DNA from: Puccinia triticina
Lineage: Eukaryota > Basidiomycota > Pucciniomycetes > Pucciniales > Pucciniaceae
NCBI RefSeq assembly: GCF_026914185.1
Contig: NC_070568.1
Coordinates: 5,973,501 to 6,037,500, forward strand
Direction: 5' to 3'
DNA: 64,000 nucleotides
In this document: in pieces, positions 44,301-55,417 of the stretch
Layout: each line of letters opens with the position of its first letter
Position numbering within the stretch: the stretch's first letter is position 1
The notes under the pieces: generated by a model
Database searches by the model: none
The model's input: the letters and a program-made list of their open reading frames with translations, nothing else
Told to the model about the DNA's origin: nothing
Translations under genes and position numbers: made by a program

Positions 44301-45853
44301 GACGATACACCTTCAACACGTCCGACCGAGCAGTCGCCTGTTTGGTTTGTGCACTATATCCGATCTTTCCTAGTCGGAGTGATGATCATGTGCACCATCT
44401 ACAAGCATTGCGACATATGTGGGTTCTGGCAGCAGAACCGAGATGTCTGGTTGCTCGCGACGTTGACCGAAAAGGGGAGCTCATCTTTTTGCCTGTCAAG
44501 CTCAAAATGCGACAACAACCATCTGGATCTACTACTCCCTTAAACTCACTTGATAGTGATACACAGATGAATGTTGAACAACCCATGCCACCTCGAGAAA
44601 AACTAAAAACGAAACTCTTGACGGCTCCAACATTGGTTCCTGAGATGGACATGATTCAGAGCGTCAAGGTCGAATCTCCCAGGTACTGGCCGTTTGTTTT
44701 AGACCTTGCTACCAACTCGCATCACAGGACCTATTTCTCGAAATCGTTGAGTTTGTGGGTAAAACGAAAAGTCGGTCATCTGAGTTATTCACAAGATCCA
44801 AAGGGAGCCAAGAGTATTGCCAGTCGAGGTCGAGGAGCAGAAGAAATGATGACATGCGAGATCGATCAGTTCGGGCTTCGATCGCGAGGGATCCGAAGGG
44901 CGATGAAGTCAAGATCGATCGCTGAAAAGTCCGCGATGGGTGAAGAAGCTCCTGAAAACTTGTACGAATTGATTGAAGGGTTTGATCTGGATGAACAATC
45001 TATCGGATTGATGGATTATCTTGGCACATTAGCACCACCCAGAAAAAAAGAGAATGTGTCACAACTGGACGTCGATTTATCAGCCTATGCTTCAACTGCC
45101 TTGCTCCAATGCCTCTTGGAGGATAAACTCGAAATCTTCCCTACGTATCTCGCCCTGTTTGCTTGCTCGAAGTCTGCCGTCGATTATCAGACTCGATTAG
45201 CCACCCAATACATACCAGACCAGGAATGGCAGATCTCGAACTTGGTCAGGTTTTACGGGAATAATCAGTGCCTCAACGAGATCGGATCCAAATTTCCTTA
45301 TTCCTCCTCGTATTCAAGTTCATCGCTCCTGGATAGAAACTTATTAATTCAGACCCAACAATACCATCAGCAAGAGGTGATGGAATGGGCCGATAGTACC
45401 CGAGGGAGTCAACTGATTCTCAAATATCTTCAATCTGATGGCGGAGTGATCCTGTCCTCTTCAAGTCAATTTTACCCGCCCCCTTCCCCGCCGCAACTCA
45501 GTGGTGGTCCTACCCAGCCAGACCTGGAAGATCGAGCAAGATTTGACGAACAACGGTTGGCCGACTGGCTGAAACTGATGAGGGTCCCGTTACCCAAAAC
45601 ATTGAAGATCTTGAGAGCGTTCTTGACCAACCAAATCCACACCGATTATCGACACGCAGAAAAGCCGGATCCAAATGCTGCTCTCGCTGAATCCTCTTCT
45701 TCAGATCAATATCTCAAGTATCAATTGCTCGTCAAAAAATTCTTGCAACTTCCGCCCGGCTCCGATCCTTCAACCCACTTCCTTGGAAAAAACCTGGAAG
45801 ATCATCACTCGCAGTTCTTCAAGCTTTTGGTCGATAGCTGTTTTACCCCTTAG
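38342..45853 (+). CDS. APC1: anaphase-promoting complex subunit 1 (APC1/Cut4/BimE)
   Basis: Scaffold subunit of the APC/C ubiquitin ligase, which drives the metaphase-anaphase transition and mitotic exit in the nucleus. Exons 38342-40677, 40797-42336, 42433-42668, 42752-44013 and 44091-45853 join in frame to 2378 residues (human APC1 is about 1940; the excess is mostly Ser/Pro-rich linkers in exon 1). The N-terminal half should be the beta-propeller; IHATIYDSRGPTAYLAICIP at the start of exon 2 is typical. The proteasome/cyclosome-repeat region lies at about residues 1440-1850, with FHAGVAAAL, YLLGLGLNQHLRSIN, LETKHEMTSIGVLLGLSAAF and NVVTLGLAIVMAGTGELE. Intron donors are GTGAGT, GTCAGT, GTCAGG and GTGAGT. 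The start is AGGATGGCC, the first ATG of the frame. A MITE ends 347 bases upstream. The gene is intact and almost certainly functional. Confidence 0.93.
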
Positions 45854-46687
45854 CAGAAATGCTTCGGATCTTATTTATCATAGAAGTCATCATATTGTGT
45901 GTTTAATGTTCATTTTCAGCTCTTTTTATGTTTTCGTCGTTTTTCTTGTCTCTTTTTTTCTCACTAGCATTAAATCACCATGAGTAGTGTCGAAGAAAAA
46001 AAATGTTGTTGATCAATCAGATTCAATCCAGAGTATATGGTCACTAGCTGTCACTAGCCTCTGTCGAAACAAGAGGAGCGTGAGGGTGGTGTGGGGGGGG
46101 GGGGGGGGGGGGTTCTGGCTCATGAATTGTCAACAAAAGGTAAAAATGATTTTCCTCAGATAATTCATTTTAGCAAGGCCCTTCTTTTTTAACTTTGTGT
46201 GAGATTCTGTAAGGCCCATATGTTGGCTATCAGGCCATATGAATTTATTTTAGACCTATACAAGAAAATTGATATAGCTGCCCAATCTTCTGTGTTCAAA
46301 AAATCTCCTGTTCCTCAGGTTTCAAGCAAACAGAAACAAGAAAGCAGTTAAAAACAGAAAATCATGAGGGATGTAAACATAAATAAATCCATGCAAATGT
46401 CTGCAGGAGGAGAAGAGGGTGGACTGGATGGTTGAGCTTGATCCTGTGTGGTTTATTGTATTTCCAGAAAATCTTGGACTGATTTTTGTCAATTTTTGTG
46501 TCAACTCAATAACACATAGTCTAAATCCTAATTGGCAGATCTGTGGGCTAAAATGATTCAATCCATTTTCAAGGAGTCAGCTGTTGTTCTGGGTTGATAG
46601 ACACTGCTGCTGGCGCCGCAAGACCACTGCCAGCTGGCCATTAGTGTGCCCATCCTAGGGCTGTAGTATAGCCAGCTTCTAACTCAA
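45854..46687. other. APC1 3' flank and a 20-G run, no gene
   Basis: T-rich 3' flank, then a run of 20 G at 46093-46112. No gene is recognised. It ends at the hAT element boundary at 46688. Confidence 0.5.
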
Positions 46688-47675
46688 CAGTACAAGAAAA
46701 AGTTGTGCAACTACTGTCAGTTGACAGTGAGATGCTCCAGGATAATGGCCATTCAAATGCGACCAAATTACATATTGATATTTTTTGGCACAGTCACTGT
46801 GTACAACAATGGGCCTTTACTATACAGATATTGGTATAGTATAGTTATTGTACTTTTTTTGGTCCAATAACAGTACTGTTATTTCCATTTTCCGTAATGA
46901 ATTTTTCTTACTATGTCCAATTACATGAGGATTTTTTTTTCTTTGAAAATACTATATCCAAATGAAGGAAGAAATAAAAAAAATTCAGTACTATACTGGC
47001 CATATTTGGCCAGTACCACTAGTAGCTACTCAGCAGGGATGAAAATCTATCTATTTCTTGGGATTGGGGATCAGAGCACCCAAAGCCTTTCCGGCCTCAG
47101 CAAAGTCCCCTGAGAGGGGAAAATCTTCACAAAGCCACATAAGGCTGCTGAGTGATTTTGCAGTAGTTGAAGGGAATAGACAACCACATCTGGAGCCACA
47201 AACGTCTGCAGCCACAGAGAACAATCTCTCAACAGAACAAGACCTACCTGGTGTTCCTAAATAAGCCCTTGCTATTACCGCGAGGACCAGGTAGGTGGCA
47301 TGGTTTGCCTGTACAATCATCAGGAGCTCACATGTCATTGTCTTATGTTTACAACTGGTTAAGTGTGTTATCACGGTAACCAGGGGCACAAAAAGTTACT
47401 ATACCTGTATTCTTTGTTTCAGAGAAAAACCACAGAATACTATATGGGCCACTTGCAGCAAGGGCCAATACTAGTACAGTTATTAGTATAGGGTGGTACA
47501 ACCAGACCTATACAATAACAGAAAGGCCCGGTTATAGTATAGTATAGGCCCATTGTTGCTGTGTATTAAAGATTGGTTGAAGTAAACTATGACAAAGGTT
47601 CAATTAAACACCACCTGCTGCCTTTGAGCCTCTGCATGTCAACTGACAGCAGTTGCACATTTTTTTCTTGCAGTG
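46688..47675. mobile_element. degenerate hAT element
   Basis: Ends CAGTACAAGAAAAAGTTGTG (46688) and a complement closing TTTTTTTCTTGCAGTG (47675). The inverted repeat runs about 40 bases and includes CTGTCAGTTGACA. The flanks TAACTCAA and TAACTAAG match at 6 of 8 positions, a possible diverged 8-bp duplication. A second inverted repeat inside (ACAACAATGGGCC near 46805; GGCCCATTGTTG near 47548) suggests a nested element. The interior retains the C-terminal end of a hAT transposase at 47051-47389. Confidence 0.75.
47051..47389 (-). pseudogene. hAT transposase dimerisation-domain remnant
   Basis: The minus-strand frame reads YLVLAVIARAYLGTPGRSCS, VERLFSVAADVCGSRCG and LMWLCEDFPL, the hAT C-terminal dimerisation motif (usually 'ARxYLxIPATSAxVERxFSxAG'), and ends in ALIPNPKK. 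The rest of the transposase is missing within the 988-bp element, so this is a fragment. It belongs to a different hAT lineage from the relic at 0.7-6.2 kb. Confidence 0.85.
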
Positions 47676-48044
47676 TAACTAAGTCCCTCTGTTAGAGAAT
47701 TTGGGACTTGCAGAAGTTAGAGACACCTTGATGACGCTGTCAAAATAAAAGTGTGTCGCCTGATAAGAAGTGGCACTCCGCCACCTTTCTAGATAACTCC
47801 AGGTTTGTATGGTTAGTGGCACTGGGTTTCCACAAAGTACAAACCTCTTCAGTGCTCTGCTTTGAGCCTGATCTGATATGTCTAGTCTATGTAAGTTCCA
47901 GCCACTCCGCAAGCAAGTAAGATTTAGGTGGTAAAAACTCTCTGTGATCTTAGCAATACGCAAAAGCTCCGCAAGTGTATCTCTCTCCACAATAATAACG
48001 TAAGATGAGTAGTATATAGAATGATCCACAAACTGAAAAGTTTG

Positions 48045-48830
48045 GAAGGACTAAGATTGATTTCTTTAATCAGACTATTGTTTTTCCTCTAATTACAAGT
48101 TTTTCATAGTGTTATTTCAGAAGGGAAATTACCTAAGAGCAGGAAATTGGCCGCTCCAATGATTGAGATAAAGAAACAGAGAAAGAGTTTCTTGTTTGGT
48201 CTTTCTTAATCTGTTTTATGTGAATCACATCAGTGCCTGCCTGAGTTGTCTCAACTTCATTAAGCTTAGAAGTCCTTACCGGACACAAGAGAGTATCTTG
48301 CTTTTATCCGGCCAGTTCAGTTTAGCTAATTGGCAAAGGAGTCGTTCTGCGTCGTCTACATTTGTAGCGAGCAAACATCAGTTCAGCCTGCCATAACCTT
48401 TATGAACCTGGTTAACGATCCGAGTTGCTTACCAATTGGTTCTCCTGCTCTTTGAGTGGAATTGGTCTTGGTCTGGTCTTTTCCAACGTTGTCTAGTACA
48501 GAGAATGAGGCGTGAGCTCTCATCTATTTCTTTCTCAAGTTGGGAATCCAGCCGCTTACCTTTGGCGCTTGCTGTGATCCTTTCTGCGAGTCTCTTGTGG
48601 CTAGGATTATCCATGAGCTTATTCTTCTTGCTCGGGTACGTTGTACCTGTATACATTCATAGAATGTTATCAGTTTTCCAACTCCGCTGCGCTGGTTTTG
48701 GACTGCGGACTTGGGTTCGCTTTGCTTACCTTTGTCCGCAGCTGAATTAGATCCCAACATCTTTCTCAATTTATGAGAAAGATGTTGTTCACCTAGGTGT
48801 GCATTCTCACACAAACAAGTGAGAGAAAAG
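48045..48830 (+). repeat. LTR-like repeat of the 'CCTAAGAGCA' family, copy 3
   Basis: Shares AATTACCTAAGAGCAGGAAAT near 48128, and the closing CCGCAGCTGAATTAGATCCC, TCTCAATTTATGAG and CTCACACA, with copies at 7965-8757 and 25128-25968. It has no coding content and interrupts the composite repeat, which supports it being a mobile unit such as a solo LTR. Confidence 0.55.
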
Positions 48831-48952
48831 CCCCCCAAAAGGTCCCTGTTCCTCCACTTCCTCCACCTGCATAACTCCGCTCCCAGCCAACTTTGCCCGC
48901 ATTCACTACACTCTGCATGCATCACTTCCCAGCAACGCTGAAACAAGTACAA

Positions 48953-49115
48953 TACATGGAGTGCATCTGGTGAACGTTTTTCATTGAAGATACAGACCTA
49001 CAAGTCCTATTTTTTGTTTTTGGCCCTCATTATGTATAGGATGGCTGAAAACAAAAAATAGGACCTGTAGGTCTCCATCTTCAATGAAAAATGTTTACCA
49101 GATACGCTCCATGTA
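48953..49115. mobile_element. hairpin MITE, 163 bp
   Basis: Arms TACATGGAGTGCATCTGGTG and CACTCC-type complement CCAGATACGCTCCATGTA. The arms extend through TTTTTCATTGAAGAT.CAGACCTAC and CCTATTTTTTGTTTT to the centre. No coding capacity and no clear target duplication. Confidence 0.8.
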
Positions 49116-49117
49116 TC

Positions 49118-49341
49118 AGGGGGATTCAAAGTCGGCCATGCACGACTTGCATGCACTTTTGCAAGTTGGTTTTCAAGGCTTTTATTGAACACCAAATTTC
49201 AAAAAAACATTCAAGCATGCTTAGGGGGTGTAGTACAGTGTGGCTTGCATGCACTTTTACAACTTGGTGTTCAAGAATGAACTTGAACACCAACTTGCAA
49301 AAGTGCATGCAAGTTGTATCCGGCCAACTTTGAAACCCCCT
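49118..49341. mobile_element. hairpin MITE, 224 bp, AGGGGG ends
   Basis: Arms begin AGGGGGATTCAAAGTCGGCC and close GGCCAACTTTGAAACCCCCT. The inner arms contain CTTGCATGCACTTTTGCAAG. The ends resemble the MITE at 32724-32912. It starts two bases after the previous hairpin, so the two are adjacent insertions. Confidence 0.8.
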
Positions 49342-49855
49342 ATCGTACTTGTTTCAGCGTTGTTCCCAGCCTAGCACCTCTCCAATGCCTGTTCTCCCGC
49401 ACCCTCTGACTAGCCACTGACCCCAGTCTCTACCTGGCGCGTCCGCCCCAATGTCATCCGCTTTGATGCCATCCGCTTCCGCTGCCCCAGGTCACCTGGT
49501 GCTGGTCCACACTATTCAGTCCATCCGTGAGTCCTGCCAAAGTCCTACTCCAAATGTTCTGCTAAGTCTGCATGTCCGGAGCATGGCTTGAACCCCGGTT
49601 CCCTCTTCCCCGTGACAAGTCCCCAGTCCCGCAGCTTCCACCAGGGATGCTTGGGGGGCACTCCCCAGTGAGTGCCTTACCTTGAATTGTTTTCATAACT
49701 CAGTGCAATGTCTACTACATCATATGTGTAATCAAACATGAAATGATATACAAGTATATATGAAGTATCCACAACTCAGCTGGAACTCTTCTGTAACTCA
49801 GTAGTAACTAAACTGGACCACAGAAAACAAATTGTCTGTAACCAAAGTTTAACTA

Positions 49856-50722
49856 AAGTGCAAAGCACCACTCACACATTGTTTGTACCAGAGGGTGACA
49901 TCAATCTGAATGGTATTGGAACCATTTCATCATCCTGTACCCATTGCTGTGGCCTCATCAGAATGTGATTGGTTTGTGATTTGTCACCCTATTGTACGCT
50001 TGGAAAATAGGGTGACAAATCATAGTCCATCAGGGCAGTTACAGCTAAATATTTCTTAAATTTTACCCTCATTTACTTGGCAGAAATCCCCCTCTGGTAT
50101 GGAAAGTGTCTGATTTGTCAGCCTCTTGTACGCGCGTATAATAGGGTGAAAAATCACACACTTTTCAGACCAAAGGTGAATTTTTGCCAATTAAATAAGG
50201 GTGACATGGTTTGGAAAAAATTCAGCTGGAAATTTCCCTCTGGTCTTGAAATTGTGTGACTTGTGTGTTATTTGTCAATCTATTGTACTAGGGTGACAAA
50301 TCACACACTTTTCAGACCAGAGGGATATGTCCAGCTGAATTGTTTCCAAACCATGTCACCCTGATTTACTGGGCAAAAATTCCCCTCTGGTCTGAAAAGT
50401 GTCTGATTTGTCACCCTATTGTACGCGCGTACAATAGGGTGACAAATCAGGCACTTTTCATACCAGAGGGGGACTTCTGCCGAGTAAGTGAGGGTAAAAT
50501 ATAAGAAAAAATTAGTGTAACTGCCCTGATGGAATATGATTTGTCACCCTATTGTACGCGCGTACAATAGGGTGACAAATCACACACCAATCAAACATTT
50601 TTTAGAACAGAGGGGCATTTGCAGCTGATTGATTTATGAACTGTGTCACCCTTGTGTACCCAGCCAAAATACAGTTCTACTGCTCTTGTGCAAATATTTA
50701 AACATTTTGCACTTCTGATATT
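49856..50722. repeat. 867-bp fold-back structure with five internal palindromes
   Basis: The block is a large imperfect inverted repeat centred near 50289 (outer arms start AGTGCAAAG and end TTTGCACTT). Within it a 44-base palindrome built on GATTTGTCACCCTATTGTAC occurs perfectly at 50405-50448 and 50538-50581, with decayed versions at about 49979-50022, 50111-50155 and 50272-50304. Spacers between palindromes pair across the centre (for example TTTTCAGACCAGAGGG and CCCTCTGGTCTGAAAA). No protein is encoded. Confidence 0.85.
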
Positions 50723-52786
50723 TTCTTTATCCAAATCTTTGCAGTTGCGTTTCAGGTGTGATATATATTTGATGAAGGCAGTTCACCCCAATGTAAAAAA
50801 AAATGGATAAGCAAGAGCTACCTGATTTTGAAATGTAGAACTTAAGTTAGGATTGACATGAACTTGACTTCAAGATGAATTCAACAGAGTTGAATGATAG
50901 TTCACATCCAACAGTTAAATATCACTCCAAATTAGATTGGTCTATAGTTCTTGCCCCGTCATCAAACAATTAACCATCACATTGTAAGGACTTCTGCCCT
51001 AGTTCAGACAAAAACTAACCCTAAATTCAGCTGTGGCACTCCCTGGGGAGTGCCCCCAAAGCTTCCCTGGTGTTCCCCGTGTGCTTTCTTAGCTGTAAAT
51101 TCAAGGTTTTCACTCAGCCTATCTGCTTATCATTTGTTTGGATATGTAGACTGAGCATTTGCTCAGCCTTCCCACTGCATTTTTGCTTGTGCTGCAGTGA
51201 GTGGACATTCTATGCCACTAGCCTATATAAATCACCACAACGCAGGTAGGTCCTGGCATGGTCTAGCCATGATGGCTATTGGTCATTGTGTGATGATGCC
51301 CCAAGGATGGCTGGGCATACCTGACTAATGAAATGATTTCAGCCATAAACTCTTGGTTAGGGGGGGGGGGGGGGGTACATGGGGGGAACATGTGCAAAAA
51401 AATAGCATCCCACTCTCAGGGATGTCAGAGTGCACCCGCTGTGCTAACTTGACACAAGTCCCCCCTGGTGGGCACTGTGGCTGGCGGCAAAGCCGCCCCT
51501 CCTGCAGGGAGGGACTTGCATATCATCACAAATTTTACGCAGGAGCAGAAAGTCCATTTGGCTGGGAGGTTTTTAATTTTTTCATAGCTCTCCATAGGTC
51601 TGCCCCATTTGTGCATTATGCTACATTAATCACCAGGAAAAATAAACTGTCACTAGACTACAGGTGACATCAGCCTAAGTCCACTGAGCTACCCACCAGC
51701 TGCACAGTTGGCCGCATGGACAGCCCCCTGTAAAGGGGCCATTGTAGCCTAGTTGTGGTAGCACCAGAGCTGGAAAAAAGTGACAGTCGTTGTTGCTTGA
51801 TTTCACCTGATGTCTGGTGACAATTGATTTTTCCTGGTGAATGTGCTTACAATTTAGCCTACTCATACTTTCTCTATCACTATCCGTTAACCTTGAATGA
51901 TCTTTTGAAAAATTGAAGAATGTGCAAGTTTTGCAAATGAGGGTCCACTGGTTTGGGACTCCAGGAAACAGTTTTCTGGCTACAAGACAGCTGAGTGGCT
52001 CAAATTCTCCCCAAGGACAGTACTTCCAATTCTGTCTATTCAATTTTACTCTATCTTTCTTCCTTTTGGTGTAGCAGATACTTTCTGCTCATGCTTGAAT
52101 TGAGAGATAACACATAAGCCTCTCCGCGCGGGTCACCCGGACCTCCGTTCGAGTGGTTTTGTTAAGCTAGCCCGCTGTGTATGTATCAGCTTAACCATCT
52201 AATTAGTGAGAAAACCTCACCAACGGTATGGAGCCAAACCACTGGGGAGGCTGGCAGTGGCAAGTAAACACACCAAGCTGACTATAACTGGCCCACCAAG
52301 AAAATTCCTGGTCCACAATCAGCTTGTATGTACTTGTTTGCCGAGGAAGATTTTCCCCCCAGCATGTAGGTACATTGTATACTTGCTAGCCAGGCGGGCT
52401 GTCAGAACATTTGCCTTGGTTAATCGATAAGGTTTCTTCTCCCGGCGCAAGTGATTGGCCAAAGGGAGTCCTCTCCAGCCCCTGCCAGCTGTTCAGCCAG
52501 GGAAAAAACCTGCTTGCCCAGTGGGCAGGGATGGTGTTTTTAATGCGGGTGCGAACTGCTTGCCCAGGATCATTCTTGGTGAACGATAATTTTTATTGCA
52601 CTCACACACGGCCAGCAAAGCCTGGCCAGTTTTATAAGGATATTCTAGTTAACGTGAGATGCACGCGGGAGACTGTCTACGTAAGTTTGTATTATTCATC
52701 AAATCATAATGGCGAGAAATCTAGTGTGCGCGCATAAGTATGCCTCGCGTGATCAAGTACTCGGTTGCTGGTTGCTTTTCTTGAGG
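50723..52786. other. repeat-bearing intergenic DNA, no gene recognised
   Basis: Contains a 16-G run (51360-51375), an inverted repeat ACACAAGTCCCCCC...GGGAGGGACTTG (about 51450-51520), a MITE-like palindrome with ends TCACCAGGAAAAAT and ATTTTTCCTGGTGA (about 51629-51840), and a short TAAGCCTCTC...TTGTTAAGCT repeat (52110-52180). Open frames at 51353-51667 and 51675-52043 lie across these repeats and are not credible genes. Confidence 0.5.
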
Positions 52787-54505
52787 CTATCGTAAAGATC
52801 TGGAGGGTTGTCGTTCTACAGTACCAGTCGGATCGTTCTGAGCGTTATATACGTATTTAGGCGATCTTCTGCTGTCACGAGTAATCAAGTACGTTTCGGT
52901 CCAAGAGGGACCCCTCGCAGTTGGATCCCATGCCGGCTCGCTCCTCCTGTCTCGGCCACGATCGATTCCGACTCCACCTCGAGCGGACCTATGGTAATCC
53001 GCGTCTCGTGTCACATCGGCCGGCGGTGGTCTGTATGGGCGAGGGCTTGCGTTGAGCTCCGGATACAAATCGGGGACCGTCGATCGAGGAGGTTCCTTCA
53101 GCCCTTTGCGAGCACCAGTAATCGGGTCCCAAGCCCAGCGAATACCCCCCTCTCGGTATGGATTGTCGTTAAAACCGAGCTCGTCGAGCTTCAGACTCAG
53201 AGCCAAACACTTTTCCCAGAGGTCTCTCCTAAATTTTGAGATGTCCGGAGCAGTAGCGACACCGTTGACCGACACGCGACGAGAGAACGTATCTGCTCGC
53301 ATCATAAGATCGTACCGGAAAGCTGGCAGGAAACCGTGAACGCTATGTAAGTGGTCCACGTTTTCTTTGTGTCCTAGCATCATATCTGCAAAATCGGTTA
53401 AGCCGTAGACCTCTTTCAACGCAGTATGAAAGTTTCGATGGTTATTCGTCCAGGAGCTAAAGCTTTGAGACCACTCGTTCGGGTACGGATGTCCAGCATA
53501 CCGACCGCGTTCTTTATGATTTCTTGAACGCTTGGGTACGTGACAGATGTGTGAGGCCTCCTGCCACTCTTTATTGAATATTGTCAATGGTAAGGGCGAC
53601 CTGAGCTCTCGAATATTTTGCTCAAAGAAATCGCCAAGTCCTAAACTCGTATGTGCCGATACAGCCCCTGTGACAAACAATATTCCTTCTTCCTCGACGG
53701 CCTCGTCCACTTTTTTCTCTGGTTCAATTGTCTCTTCTTTTTTTTGGAGCGTTGAAGAAGTGGCTGGGGTTTTAGTCCTTGATCTTTTTCGGTGACCTTG
53801 TTTGACTGTAGCCACTGGCGGGGGTCGATGTTTGACAGGCTGAGAGGGACTAGGTTTGGCCGATGCATCGACGGGTTTCGTTTGCACTTTGAGCAGTCGG
53901 CAAAACATCTCAGAGGCGGCGAGGTCGCCTCTCAGGTCTGCATCCATGGCACACTTCCATAAACGTTCCCTATCGTCGTTTCCGAGTACGTGGTTGATGG
54001 TAGAATCTTCGGGTTCCAGGCCATCATTATGACCAATCGCAATTTTCACGTCTTCCTCAGCAACGGCGGTTGTGTCTGCACAGGTCGAGTCTTCGGAGTC
54101 TGAAATATGTACCATAGAAAGGGTTAACTGCCGGTCATCTTTCATCATTCATCTGTATAAATACACTTTACCAGATGTATCGGATAATTCAATAAAATTT
54201 GCTCCACCAATTATAGATGTTGCATTTGATTTTGCGCAGTCTCTCCGAGTGATGCTGGCCATCTCGTCGATAACAGTGATTTCATCTGCTGGTGATTGCT
54301 CTCTGATACTCCGCTTCCCAGGATGTGCAGCAAGCTTCCTCGGTGGTTGCACAGTGGATCCCGGATTAGGTTTGCTATGCGCAGCTTTGAATGCGGAGGG
54401 CTGGGATGCCGACAAGCTAGGGTTGACATTGACACCTGCCGCCTGACTATCAGAAAGACGGTTCACCGTAGGTTTTGATTCGACGCGTTTGGTGCCGCTG
54501 GACAT
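52787..54505 (-). CDS. unknown rust-type expanded-family protein, two exons
   Basis: Exons 54505-54172 and 54099-52787 (72-base intron, donor GTAAAG, acceptor ATTTCAG) give 548 residues starting MSSGTKRVESKPTV. The same frame stays open to an ATG at 54640, so a start 45 residues upstream is possible. The first ~240 residues are low-complexity and charged, with a nuclear-type basic cluster (HRKRSRTKT). The conserved-looking domain at about residues 270-470 contains FFEQNIRELRSPLPLTIFNK, YPNEWSQSFSSWTNNHRNFH, DHLHSVHGFLPAFRYDLMMR and DNPYREGGIRWAWDP. From memory, proteins with this Trp/Asn/His-rich domain are numerous in Puccinia and often sit near repeats. I know no biochemical function, and a transposon-linked origin is possible. 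The C-terminal tail is Arg/Pro/Asp-rich. Confidence 0.75.
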
Positions 54506-55417
54506 TTCGCCAGATAGTCCAATCGATTGGGGCGGATTGAGGGCCAATGTGACAAAGGCGATTAATGAAAATGTAGGAGAAGCAACTGGCGAAGCGGGCA
54601 GATGAGGAGAGATGTCGAAGTGTGATTGTGGTGAGATCACAAGTCGGAGGTTTCAGTCGCAAGCTTCTTCCGTCCGTTCTCATAAGAAAATCTGAAGGAA
54701 TTCCCTAATTACGGTATTTATTTAAATGGAAGAGCAGCGAAACATCTGAGATATTTATGTACATCCTCGCATCAATCTTGAGTTTCAGCAGGGCCAGGCA
54801 GGGCCATTAATCTCAGGTTCAGCTATCGGGACCTGTTACATATGTATTTGGCACGTGCTCCCGCCCTGGCTCTCATTTTTTAATGAAGTCCCTGCCGGTG
54901 GTCGGAGGCGGCGCCGTCCCGCGGGACGGTGTCTCACGCGTACTCGATCAAGTTTGGCCATGTTTGGGACCTGGCTCGCTCGGGTTGGATAGACCGCTTC
55001 CGGGAATTCTATACACGCGTTCCGGATCCGGACATCAGACCAAGGCCCAACTTTTTGTAAAAATCGAGGTCGCCTCTGAGCCTCCGTTGTTCTTTCCTCA
55101 TCCAGCACCATCAGAGTCCGATTTGCTGATGATAATGGTGGTCCATGTTTGGGGCCTTGGACATGATCTTGTCCCACATCTCCCCAAACAACCTGTCGGC
55201 CGATTTCTTTTATTCCTTAAACACACATACTTCTACAAGTGTTTGCCAACACATTTCTAGGCGCAATACCCGGATCCTACCGCACATTCTTTTACCACCC
55301 CGCCTTCCCCCCCCCCCCCCCCAGAAAACAGTCTAAAAGTGAAAAACAGGCCACCCAACAAATCACTTTACCTACTCTCGTTTACAAGCAACTTTCTGGT
55401 CACAGTGGATTAATAGC
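54506..55417. other. intergenic between divergent genes; 16-C run
   Basis: Promoter region for the minus-strand gene starting at 54505 (or 54640) and the plus-strand gene at 55418. It contains a run of 16 C at 55307-55322, about 95 bases before the secreted-protein start, and no recognisable gene. Confidence 0.45.

Larger units (their letters stand above)
47729..49600 (-). repeat. composite repeat, inverted copy of 12820-13510 with later insertions
   Basis: Pieces 47729-48035, 48835-48952 and 49342-49600 match 13510-12820 in reverse order and orientation. The intervening pieces (LTR-like repeat 48045-48830; hairpins 48953-49115 and 49118-49341) are absent at 13 kb, so they are later insertions. 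At the last junction GAAACAAGTAC (left) and GTACTTGTTTC (right) are the two sides. No protein product is recognised. Confidence 0.6.

Noticed and set aside
49560..49640. GGCTTGAACCCCGGTTCCC looked like a tRNA T-arm
   Set aside because: No acceptor, D or anticodon arm can be built around it. The same words occur in the inverted copy at 12.8 kb, so it is part of a repeat.
51675..52043. 122-residue minus-strand frame
   Set aside because: It overlaps a palindromic MITE-like repeat and has no recognisable domain or partner exon.
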